Assembly (NCBI GenBank): GCA_031285575.1
Contig: JAITVX010000026.1
Span: 1 to 20,196 of the forward strand
Source of the DNA: Bacteroidales bacterium
Lineage (GTDB): Bacteria > Bacteroidota > Bacteroidia > Bacteroidales > VadinHA17
Direction of reading: 5' to 3'
Length of the DNA: 20,196 nucleotides
Shown here: positions 7,889 through 14,307 of the stretch, in pieces
Layout: each line of letters opens with the position of its first letter
Numbering within the stretch: position 1 is the stretch's first letter
The notes under the pieces: generated by a model
Seen by the model: only the letters and a program-made list of their open reading frames with translations
Database searches by the model: none
What the model was told of the DNA's origin: nothing
Made by a program: the position numbers and the translations under genes

Positions 7889-8599
7889 ATGGGACGAGCG
7901 TTTGAATACAGACGGGCATCAAAGGAAAAGCGTTGGGATAAAATGTCGAAGCTGTTTCCGAAACTTGCCAAGTCAATAACAATGGCCGCAAAAGAAGGCG
8001 TGCCAGACCCCGATATGAACGCAAAGCTGCGGACAGCAATAATGAACGCAAAGGCGCAGAATATGCCGAAAGACAATATTGAAGCGGCAATAAAGCGGGC
8101 GTCGGGCAAAGACTCGGCATCGTACACCGAGGTGTGCTACGAAGGAAAAGGCCCTCACGGAGTACTCGTATTTGTTGAATGCGCCACAGACAACAACACC
8201 CGCACGGTTGCCAATGTAAAGGCATACTTCGGGAAATCGGGAGGGATAACCGTGCCCACAGGCTCGCTCGAATTTATGTTTGTGCGCAAATCGGTATTTG
8301 AAACAGACAACACAGCAGGCCTTGGCATTGAAGACATGGAGCTCGAACTGATTGAAGCAGGACTTGAGGAAATTGAACAGAACGGCGATTCGGTGTTTAT
8401 TTATGGCGACTATACAAGTTTCGGCACACTGTCGCAGGCCATCGAACGGCTCGGCATAAGCGTAAAGAAAGCGACACTGAAACGCATACCGGTTACATAC
8501 GTTGATTTTACGGAAGAGCAGCTTGTTGATATTGAAAAGCTGCTTGACAGGCTTGAGGACGACGACGACGTTCAGGCAGTATATACAAACATTGCTTAG
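7889..8599 (+). CDS. yebC: YebC/PmpR-family protein (TACO1-like)
   Basis: A member of the YebC/TACO1 family. Members have been described as DNA-binding transcriptional regulators (PmpR type) and as ribosome-associated factors that help translate proline-rich stretches. The protein opens MGRAFEYRRASKEKRWDKM, the short-form N-terminus typical of Bacteroidetes, then the N-terminal domain DPDMNAKLRTAI (40-51) and the conserved NMPKDNIEAAIKRASG (58-73), then YEGKGPHGV and the NTRTVANVK segment, and an acidic C-terminus (RLEDDDDVQAVYTNIA). Length 236 is usual. It lies between the 41-bp array and a convergent lipoprotein gene whose stop is 23 bases away. Which of the two roles applies here is not decidable from sequence. 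Confidence 0.95.
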   Translation: MGRAFEYRRASKEKRWDKMSKLFPKLAKSITMAAKEGVPDPDMNAKLRTAIMNAKAQNMPKDNIEAAIKRASGKDSASYTEVCYEGKGPHGVLVFVECATDNNTRTVANVKAYFGKSGGITVPTGSLEFMFVRKSVFETDNTAGLGIEDMELELIEAGLEEIEQNGDSVFIYGDYTSFGTLSQAIERLGISVKKATLKRIPVTYVDFTEEQLVDIEKLLDRLEDDDDVQAVYTNIA

Positions 8600-8622
8600 C
8601 GTATGACGGTTGCCGGAAAAGC

Positions 8623-9108
8623 CTAATAGGAATTCCATACCCGCAGGCGTCTTCCGTCGTAACTCGTTTTGTAGTTTTTAAGAGGATACCGCCCCGGGCC
8701 TTCGGAAGGGGCACCATTAATTGGCAGCCCGTATTTTGTTTTACATACGTGGCAAACTGCATACATCGAATTAGATTCGTCAATTTCAATTTTTACTGTC
8801 GATCCGTCAAGCGCATACTCGTGGGGGCATGTACGGTCGTATGCAAAAAACTCATCGATGCCCGAATGAATTATTATGCCGTTTCCGGAAAAACCTGCCG
8901 CTCTGTAACCAAAATTATTGGTAAACTGACTGACAACGCACGATTCTCCTATGGAGATAAGCGATATAAATTCAGAATCTGTAAGGTCGATGGTAAAATC
9001 CACATACACATTCGGTATTACATCGTTTTTGTTTTTTTTGCATGAACATATCACACTACATAATGAAGCTGCAAATAAAAAAAGAATTATCTTTGGTCGT
9101 TTTTTCAT
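8623..9108 (-). CDS. Rieske-fold-like lipoprotein with C-x-H ... C-x2-C motif
   Basis: A 161-residue secreted protein with a lysine-starting signal peptide and a likely lipobox (ICSC, Cys23 lipidated). The second half resembles Rieske [2Fe-2S] domains: a first ligand loop CPH (C94, H96), a second loop CHVC (C119...C122), then GLPINGAPSEGP and a conserved YPLKNY (141-146), like the C-terminal part of Rieske folds. Classical Rieske loops are C-x-H and C-x2-H; here the second His is replaced by Cys122, giving a possible three-Cys, one-His set. It may carry a cluster, have lost it, or use the Cys residues structurally. No redox partner gene is adjacent. It is convergent with yebC and divergent from the basic small protein. 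Confidence 0.75.
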   Translation of the reverse strand: MKKRPKIILFLFAASLCSVICSCKKNKNDVIPNVYVDFTIDLTDSEFISLISIGESCVVSQFTNNFGYRAAGFSGNGIIIHSGIDEFFAYDRTCPHEYALDGSTVKIEIDESNSMYAVCHVCKTKYGLPINGAPSEGPGRYPLKNYKTSYDGRRLRVWNSY

Positions 9109-9188
9109 TTTTCAATTAAAAATATACAAAAAATCAGGAACCGGAACGTCATAAAAACGCCCGGGCTAATTTAAATATTATAAAGAAC

Positions 9189-9542
9189 ATGTTTATTAAA
9201 CGTATAATTATATTTTTAGTGCTTGTTACGGTAAGCGTTGGAACAGTCAATGCAGGCAGGGAGTATGCGGCAAATGATTTAGCCGAAATGCAATCACGTA
9301 AAGTTAAGAAAGCTCAAAAAAAACAGGATGCCAGAGAGCAGGAGAAAAAAAAGTCGATTAAAGGCAGCAGCAGGGCAACGCAAAAAAGGTCGTATGAAAT
9401 TCAGTCGCAAGAAGTTCAAAAACGCATGAAGCAGAACCGGAAGGATACAAAAGCCAGGGAAAAAGCAAAAAAGAAATACAATAACTCAAAAACACAACGA
9501 GGCGCAAAAAAGTACAGGGCAACTGCATCAAAACATCGGTAG
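9189..9542 (+). CDS. Small, very basic secreted protein of unknown function
   Basis: A 117-residue protein with a clear signal peptide (residues 1-22, ending VNA before GRE). The mature ~95 residues contain about 22 Lys and 11 Arg, interspersed with Gln and Glu, with no Cys and few large hydrophobics. Such composition predicts an extended or helical, strongly cationic polypeptide in the periplasm or envelope. I recognise no domain. It could bind anionic polymers (nucleic acid, LPS, polysaccharide), but that is only an inference from charge. The gene stands alone, divergent from the Rieske-like gene 80 bases away and convergent with the metallo-hydrolase gene. Confidence 0.65.
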   Translation: MFIKRIIIFLVLVTVSVGTVNAGREYAANDLAEMQSRKVKKAQKKQDAREQEKKKSIKGSSRATQKRSYEIQSQEVQKRMKQNRKDTKAREKAKKKYNNSKTQRGAKKYRATASKHR

Positions 9543-9587
9543 ATGATGGCAGCCTTATATCACACCTGCCCGAAAAGCACAACATCG

Positions 9588-10226
9588 TTATTGCCTGAAC
9601 CATGGGTTTGTGGTTATCTCTGCTCCGATTCCAGTATAGGAACCATGTCCGGGATAAACTGTTGTTGATGGTGGAAGAGTAAATAGGTTTTTCTGTATGC
9701 TGTTAATCAGTGTGTCGAAGTTGCCTCCAGGCAGGTCTGTACGTCCAATGCTTCCTGCAAAGAGAGCGTCGCCTGTAAATACGCAACCGTCGGCTTCGCT
9801 GTAAAAAGCAAGGCTGCCCTGCGTATGCCCCGGAACATGCAGGGCTTTCAGGCTGATGTTATCAAATTCTATTACTTCATTGTGGGCAATGTATTTCATG
9901 GGCTTGGGTGGCGCATCCATTTTCCATCCCCAGCGCATTGTGTGTGCGGTAAAACTGTCGAGAACAGGTTTTTCAAGTTCGTGGCACTGCGTTTTAAGAT
10001 TATACGTGTTCAATACAAATCTGTTTCCGAATACGTGATCGAGATGACAGTGTGTATTTAAAAGTGCAACGGGAGTTAGTTTATTGTCGTTAATAAAGGT
10101 TTCGAGAAGCGCCCATTCTTTTTCATCAAAGCAGCCACAGTCTAAAATGGCGCAGTTGCCAGATTCGCCTGCAATAATATATGTATTGACTTCTATGGGC
10201 GAAAAAACAAGTTTGTGTATATTCAT
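9588..10226 (-). CDS. MBL-fold hydrolase, glyoxalase II-like
   Basis: A cytoplasmic metallo-beta-lactamase-fold hydrolase. The zinc motif THCHLDH (58-64) gives H59, H61, D63 and H64; further ligands are HVPGHTQGS (H134), FTGDALF (D153) and YPGHG (H194). This arrangement and the 212-residue length match the hydroxyacylglutathione-hydrolase-like group, which in bacteria without glutathione often acts on other thioesters. The start MNIHKLVFSPIEVNTYI is typical for that group. Its ATG lies 9 bases downstream of the pcm stop codon, so the two genes form one transcription unit. The specific substrate is unknown. Confidence 0.9.
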   Translation of the reverse strand: MNIHKLVFSPIEVNTYIIAGESGNCAILDCGCFDEKEWALLETFINDNKLTPVALLNTHCHLDHVFGNRFVLNTYNLKTQCHELEKPVLDSFTAHTMRWGWKMDAPPKPMKYIAHNEVIEFDNISLKALHVPGHTQGSLAFYSEADGCVFTGDALFAGSIGRTDLPGGNFDTLINSIQKNLFTLPPSTTVYPGHGSYTGIGAEITTNPWFRQ

Positions 10227-10235
10227 TATGTATTA

Positions 10236-10886
10236 TTATTTTCCGTTAACTGTTCCTTTCAGCATGGGTACAAAGGCAAAGGCGCCGTGTTCGCTGTATT
10301 TGCATGAGCCGTCTTCTGCCTTTTCGATAACGGTCATTGTCTGCGAGGCAGCTCCTCCTACCGGCACAACCATCCTGCCTCCGGGCTTCAGCTGGTTCAG
10401 CAGCTCGGATGGTATTTCGGCGGCTGCTGCTGTAATGATTATGCCGTCGAATGGGCTGTACATAGGTTTGCCGGTGTATCCGTCTCCGTAAAAGAAGTCG
10501 ATATGGTATCCCAACGATACCAAGAGCTTTTGTGCTTTGAGGTAAATTTCCCGGAAACGTTCGATGGTAAATACTTTTGCTCCCATTTCTGCAAGTATTG
10601 CTGCCTGATAGCCCGATCCGGTTCCTATTTCAAGGATTCTGTCGCGTTTTTTCAGCTTCAGCAACGAGGTTTGAACAGCTACTGTAAAAGGTTGTGATAT
10701 TGTCTGTCCGGAGCTTATGGGAAATGCTTTGTCAACATAGGCGTGGCTAAGAAATGCCGGATCCATAAACAAGTGTCGCGGCACTGTATTTATTGCTCTG
10801 AGCACTTCTTCGTCGGCTATTCCTTTTTGCCGCAGCTCTTCAACCATCCGTTTCCTTTTTCCTTTTGCTTCAAATGAATCGGTCAT
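10236..10886 (-). CDS. pcm: Protein-L-isoaspartate O-methyltransferase
   Basis: A cytoplasmic SAM-dependent enzyme that methylates isoaspartyl residues in damaged proteins so that they can be repaired. From the ATG at 10886 the protein has 216 residues: the RAINTVPRHLFMDP segment (30-43), the family signature AFPISSGQTISQP (54-66), and the SAM-binding LEIGTGSGYQAA (85-96), ending in the usual AFVPMLKG. A TTG two codons upstream could extend it, but ATG 10886 is preferred. The MBL hydrolase gene follows after 9 bases. A TAAATTTG box upstream probably drives both. Confidence 0.95.
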   Translation of the reverse strand: MTDSFEAKGKRKRMVEELRQKGIADEEVLRAINTVPRHLFMDPAFLSHAYVDKAFPISSGQTISQPFTVAVQTSLLKLKKRDRILEIGTGSGYQAAILAEMGAKVFTIERFREIYLKAQKLLVSLGYHIDFFYGDGYTGKPMYSPFDGIIITAAAAEIPSELLNQLKPGGRMVVPVGGAASQTMTVIEKAEDGSCKYSEHGAFAFVPMLKGTVNGK

Positions 10887-10908
10887 CAACAATTATTTTC
10901 CATGGGTG

Positions 10909-10916
10909 CAAATTTA
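10909..10916 (-). promoter_or_regulatory. Bacteroidetes -7 box for pcm
   Basis: On the minus strand TAAATTTG (10916 to 10909) matches TAnnTTTG and lies 22 bases upstream of the pcm ATG. At the expected -33 position there is ATGG rather than a clear TTG. The box overlaps the stop codon of the upstream remnant. Confidence 0.4.
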
Positions 10917-11060
10917 TATGAATTTCTTTAATTTCCCATATCCTGTTCGGGTGTCAATTACCTCACTGGCGTTCCAGTCTCTGTCGAGTATGGCTGTGGT
11001 TAAATAGATTTCTTCGGAAAACAGAACTTCAATATCATGTTCGTCTTTGCGAACGCAGTG
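10914..11060 (-). pseudogene. C-terminal remnant of an unidentified gene, cut at a palindrome
   Basis: Minus-strand codons from 11060 to 10914 encode 48 residues ending in TAA, including RKDEHDIEVLFSEEIYLTTA and WNASEVIDTRTGYGKLKKFI. They read like genuine protein, with mixed hydrophobic and charged periodicity, but have no start of their own. Immediately upstream lies a perfect palindrome that brings an in-frame TAA (11073-11075). Removing the 72-bp palindrome would keep the frame and link to ATG at 11156. I recognise no family. The remnant points in the same direction as pcm and ends 27 bases before its ATG. Confidence 0.45.
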
Positions 11061-11132
11061 AAGCAACCGAGTTTACGTGTTAGCCAATCCATATTACATT
11101 TTGGATTGGCTAACACGTAAACTCGGTTGCTT
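11061..11132. repeat. Perfect 31-bp-arm palindrome
   Basis: Arms 11061-11091 and 11102-11132 are perfect reverse complements over 31 bp, with a 10-nt loop (TATTACATTT). The outer ends read AAGCAACCGAG and CTCGGTTGCTT. There is no T-tract, and no target-site duplication is evident at the edges. The element interrupts an open frame on the minus strand and lies in the decayed island between pcm and tatD. Confidence 0.95.
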
Positions 11133-11306
11133 AAGGCTTTGTATGCACAATAACATACTGCATCTTTCCAGAAGATGTCTATTATGACTTTATAAAGTAT
11201 GTATTTTTTTTACTAAAAAACGTAACTTTTCATGAGAAACATGCATCATCTGTGAAACCTTACATTAATTGTTACAATACCCTAACGATTAACCTAAATC
11301 TACAGA
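11133..11306. other. Intergenic AT-rich stretch
   Basis: No gene is supported. It contains a 12-bp palindrome ACTTTATAAAGT (11187-11198) and, on the minus strand, the possible start ATG (11156) of the ORF interrupted by the adjacent palindrome. The rest is AT-rich. Confidence 0.4.
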
Positions 11307-11653
11307 AAGAACCGATAAAATGTCGGTTCTTCTTTTTTATTAGATATTTGTAGCAAACCTACAGTTTTTGGTTCACCCGCTCCCCCCCTATATATTGGCT
11401 TAAAAAGTTTAGCTTTGCATAAATGATATAGTATTATATAACCTATAATTAAATCATACATAACAAATGTACTATACATTATATCCGTTTTTTTGTAACG
11501 TGTGAAAACTCTTCTGATTTTTTTGAACCGTCTAAACAACCTCTCGACTTCGTTACGCCTTTTATACATTTCCTTGTTGTACTCCCACAGCTTTTTTCGA
11601 TAGGATTTGGGAAGTATGACCGGCTCAATTCCTTTCTCTATAGCTAACTTCAC
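11300..11653 (-). pseudogene. IS5-family transposase C-terminal fragment
   Basis: The fragment carries the C-terminal signature of IS5-type DDE transposases: ILPKSYRKKLWEYNKEMYKR, then RRNEVERLFRRFKKIRRVFTR, where the Glu in EVER would be the last DDE residue, then a hydrophobic helix. The N-terminal domain and first two Asp residues are missing; a TGA lies just upstream of 11653. A run of seven C (in CGCTCCCCCCCTA, near 11385) lies where the protein should end, suggesting a frameshift so that the final ~25 residues are not native. It is a non-autonomous relic, with no inverted-repeat ends recognised. Confidence 0.75.
11307..11338 (+). terminator. Strong rho-independent terminator with no upstream gene
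   Basis: AAGAACCGA (11307-11315) pairs with TCGGTTCTT (11323-11331) around a 7-nt loop, followed by C and TTTTTT. The T-tract is on the plus strand, but no intact plus-strand gene lies upstream in this window. It may belong to a lost gene or insulate the IS fragment from readthrough. Confidence 0.75.
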
Positions 11654-11713
11654 ACTAAACCTTCATGACGTTATAAGACGCCCAAGAGGATGAAAATGGT
11701 TCCCTCTATTGTC

Positions 11714-11847
11714 TACCTTTGTTCTATTAACGAACAAACAATAAAATATAAACCGATGGTAATACTGAATATAAACTGATCGCTCAACGAAAAAAAACCT
11801 CCCGGCTGGAAGTGTTGTTGAAAAGACTTAAATCAGAAGTAGATTAA
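11714..11847 (+). pseudogene. Possible decayed small ORF with -7 box
   Basis: TACCTTTG at 11714-11721 matches the Bacteroidetes -7 consensus. An ATG at 11755 opens a frame that stops after seven residues, while the next frame from 11752 to 11847 reads ...EYKLIAQRKKTSRLEVLLKR... and ends in TAA. The most economical reading is a short gene broken by a frameshift near its start. No family is recognised and chance cannot be excluded. Confidence 0.25.
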
Positions 11848-11914
11848 AAATATTCGTGCTTTTTAATATTTATTAACATATAAACCAGCATTTCAAAGAA
11901 TTTGTACTAATCCG

Positions 11915-12061
11915 ATGACCAATGCAAAAGAATAGAAACCAAAAGTAAGTTATACAGTAGAACAAGAGTTTATTGAGGAATTAAAGGCCATCAATCCTTA
12001 TACTGATGTTCATATACCTGATAAAAAAGGGCTGTGGCGTATATGTGGCTGGGATATTTGA
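11915..12061 (+). pseudogene. Small ORF with in-frame TAG, unidentified
   Basis: From ATG at 11915 the frame reads MTNAKE, then TAG (11933-11935), then continues open to TGA at 12059 with a protein-like sequence including SYTVEQEFIEELKAI and PDKKGLWRICGWDI. It would be a 48-codon product without the TAG. The origin is unknown. A perfect 8-bp dyad (TGATTTTT-T-AAAAATCA, 12059-12075) overlaps the stop and could act as a weak terminator. Confidence 0.3.
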
Positions 12062-12133
12062 TTTTTTAAAAATCAGGGATATCGTTTTAAACAGTTTTAG
12101 ACGGAAAACAAATGCTATTCCGAATTTGGCGTT

Positions 12134-12898
12134 TCAGAGTTTAAAAAGCTCAATAGAGTTTTGATAGGATATTTCGGCCATTGCATTTTCTTGAATTCCG
12201 TAAATCTCTGAAATTTTTTTGTTTATGATTGGCAAATAAGCACTTTCATTTCTTTTTCCCCTGAAAGGTGTAGGGGTTAGATATGGAGAGTCGGTTTCTA
12301 ATATTATGTCGTGTGGCGTTACGTTTTTCAATACTTTTTCAAGCCCTGTATTTTTAAAGGTAATCATTCCGCCTATTCCTAACTTTAATCCCATGCTTAT
12401 TACCTTTTGAGCATATTCCGGTGTGCCTGAAAAAGCATGAAAAACGCCTCTTATATTTTTCGGTAACTCTTCAAGTGCTGAGAAAACTTCAGGGAAAGAA
12501 TCTCTCGCATGAATTACCACAGGCAGGTTATGTGTTGCTGCAAAGTAAACCTGTTGTTTGAAAGCCTGCGTTTGTTCCTTTATATATGTTTTATCCCAGT
12601 AAAGGTCGATACCAATTTCTCCGACAGCAACAAAATTGTACAAAGGTAAAAGATATTCCATCTTTTCAAGCTGACAGGCATAATCATCCTTTACCGATGT
12701 CGGATGCAGCCCTATCATGGGGAAGCATACTTTTTTATATCTTTCAACAGAGTTCATCATGGCGCCGATTGAATGAATATCGATATTTGGTAGGAGCATC
12801 ATTTCAACGCCCGCATTTACAGCTTTTTCAACAGATGAATCTCTGTCGGCATCAAACTCCGGCAGATACAGATGAGTGTGAGTGTCAATAAATCGCAT
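12134..12898 (-). CDS. tatD: TatD-family metal-dependent hydrolase / DNase
   Basis: A cytoplasmic TIM-barrel metallo-hydrolase with reported 3'-5' exonuclease and deoxyribonuclease activity. Metal ligands are all present: DTHTH (H7, H9), GEIGID (E94), VIHAR (H130), FHAFSG (H154) and ETDSPYLTP (D203), plus GLHPT (63-67). Length 254 is normal for the family. It follows dprA by 33 bases on the same strand, so the two form an operon; both act on DNA, but a shared pathway is inferred from position only. Confidence 0.95.
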   Translation of the reverse strand: MRFIDTHTHLYLPEFDADRDSSVEKAVNAGVEMMLLPNIDIHSIGAMMNSVERYKKVCFPMIGLHPTSVKDDYACQLEKMEYLLPLYNFVAVGEIGIDLYWDKTYIKEQTQAFKQQVYFAATHNLPVVIHARDSFPEVFSALEELPKNIRGVFHAFSGTPEYAQKVISMGLKLGIGGMITFKNTGLEKVLKNVTPHDIILETDSPYLTPTPFRGKRNESAYLPIINKKISEIYGIQENAMAEISYQNSIELFKL

Positions 12899-12931
12899 TG
12901 TGTTTTTTCTTAAAGAATAAATCAGTAGTCA

Positions 12932-14041
12932 TCAGGCTGTTTTATAGATATTACCTGGCATACACTTAAGGGCTCCTTTGAATTCCATCTGCAGAAGTTG
13001 AGAAGAGAGCCTGTGTACAGGAATTCCGCATGAACGGCAAATTGCGTCAATAGTCATTTCACCTTCTTTACTGATAAGTTCAAATATGATTTTTTCATTG
13101 TCGTCAAGCTCTGCGAACATGAATTTCTGAACAGGCTGTTTGTTCTTTTCCGGTTTCCAGTCGAGTAAATATTCAATATCGTCGGCACATTCAACAAGTG
13201 CAGCCTTATTTGTCTTTATCAAATTATTGCATCCTGACGACCATTTGTCGTCAGGCCTTCCGGGAAGTGCAAAAACATCGCGATGATAGGAATTTGCAAT
13301 ATCGGCTGTAATAAGCGCACCGCCTTTTATTCCCGATTCGACGACAAGAGTTGCGTCTGACAATCCGGCAATTATACGGTTTCTTTTCACAAAATGGGTA
13401 CGTTCAGGCTGTTCGTCCGATATAAAATCAGTAAGCAGTCCTCCATTTTCTGCCATCTTTTTTGCAGTTGAAATATGAGCCGATGGATAAAGTGTTTTTA
13501 GGCCATGCCCCAATACGCCTACTGTCTGCAGATTGTTTGCAAGTGCCGCCTTGTGGGCTTCAATATCGATGCCATAAGCCAGCCCGCTTACAATTATAAG
13601 GTCGGGATGCCGTTCTGCAAGGTTTCCTATTATTTTACTGCACAGTTCTTTGCCTCTTTGTGTTGCATTCCGCGTTCCGACTACGCTCAATAGCTTGTTC
13701 GCGTTCAGGTCGGCGTTTCCCTTAAAAAAGAATACAACAGGAGAATCTTCGCACTGTTTCAACCTGTACGGATAGCTGCCATCGAGGTAAAAAAAGGTTT
13801 TTATATCGTGCCTGGTTACAAATTCAGCCTCTTTCTCGGCAACGCCAATGTAAGACCTGTTACAGATATGCTGTGCAAGAGTTGGCCCTATGCCTGGTAT
13901 TTTAACAAGATTTCCATACGGCTCTCTGAAAATAGCTTCTACGGAGCCGAAGTGTGAAACAAGCTTCCTTGCGCTGATGTCGCCTATATGAGGAATAAGC
14001 CCGAGGGCAATTTTATATGTAAGCGACAGTTCTTCCGCCAT
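12932..14041 (-). CDS. dprA: DNA-processing protein DprA
   Basis: A Rossmann-fold protein that binds incoming single-stranded DNA during natural transformation and loads RecA. Domains in order: an N-terminal SAM/HhH-like region (GLIPHIGDISARKLV 14-28, KIPGIGPTLAQHI 47-59); the Smf/DprA core with SVVGTRNATQRG (119-130), VSGLAYGIDIEAH (151-163), FVKRNRIIAGLSDATLVVE (217-235) and KGGALITADIA (239-249); and a C-terminal winged helix (~310-365). Length 369 is standard. The good match of its promoter to the Bacteroidetes consensus suggests constitutive expression. It is followed by tatD at 33 bases. Confidence 0.97.
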   Translation of the reverse strand: MAEELSLTYKIALGLIPHIGDISARKLVSHFGSVEAIFREPYGNLVKIPGIGPTLAQHICNRSYIGVAEKEAEFVTRHDIKTFFYLDGSYPYRLKQCEDSPVVFFFKGNADLNANKLLSVVGTRNATQRGKELCSKIIGNLAERHPDLIIVSGLAYGIDIEAHKAALANNLQTVGVLGHGLKTLYPSAHISTAKKMAENGGLLTDFISDEQPERTHFVKRNRIIAGLSDATLVVESGIKGGALITADIANSYHRDVFALPGRPDDKWSSGCNNLIKTNKAALVECADDIEYLLDWKPEKNKQPVQKFMFAELDDNEKIIFELISKEGEMTIDAICRSCGIPVHRLSSQLLQMEFKGALKCMPGNIYKTA

Positions 14042-14063
14042 GTATTGATATTTAATTATGCCA

Positions 14064-14093
14064 CAAATGTAATCGAAAAGTTTTAACAGTCAA
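14064..14093 (-). promoter_or_regulatory. Bacteroidetes-type promoter for dprA-tatD
   Basis: On the minus strand TTG (14093-14091) is followed exactly 19 bases later by TACATTTG (14071-14064), a full -33/-7 match to the phylum consensus TTTG-N19-TAnnTTTG in all but one base of the -33 box. The predicted start site falls about 15 bases upstream of the dprA ATG. Confidence 0.65.
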
Positions 14094-14307
14094 TTAAGAA
14101 AGGTAACAAAATCAAAAAGGATAATTAAAAATGATCTGACATTAACAAAACCTCTGTACAGAACGTTCAGTTAAAATATTATAATGTGTAGTAATTAAGG
14201 GCGCAGTTTATGATTATATTTGAAAACGGATTTATAGCAATTATACAGTTCGATGAATAACCCAAACTCAAGTCTTCTGAAGGGCAGGAAATACAGGAAA
14301 ACGTTTT
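14094..14307. other. Intergenic region between dprA promoter and UPF0104 gene
   Basis: No convincing gene. A TATATTTG box (14215-14222, +) is followed 30 bases on by ATG 14253, opening a 23-residue frame (ends 14324) that overlaps the 3' end of the UPF0104 gene on the other strand. This could be a chance pair. Confidence 0.25.

Noticed and set aside
7973..8638. Minus-strand frame across yebC
   Set aside because: Shadow of yebC in another frame; Cys/His/Arg-rich translation without domain.
9588..10226. Beta-lactamase or other resistance enzyme
   Set aside because: The motif set and length are those of glyoxalase II-like hydrolases, and it is paired with the housekeeping gene pcm; no signal peptide.
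11061..11132. Rho-independent terminator
   Set aside because: There is no T-tract on either side, and the stem is far longer than terminators need.
73..11935. TAG read as an amino acid (stop recoding), since two short frames contain an in-frame TAG
   Set aside because: TAG ends several intact genes here (yebC, the Rieske-like gene, the dehydrogenase, the protein upstream of hydF), so it is a normal stop codon; both TAG-containing frames are remnants.
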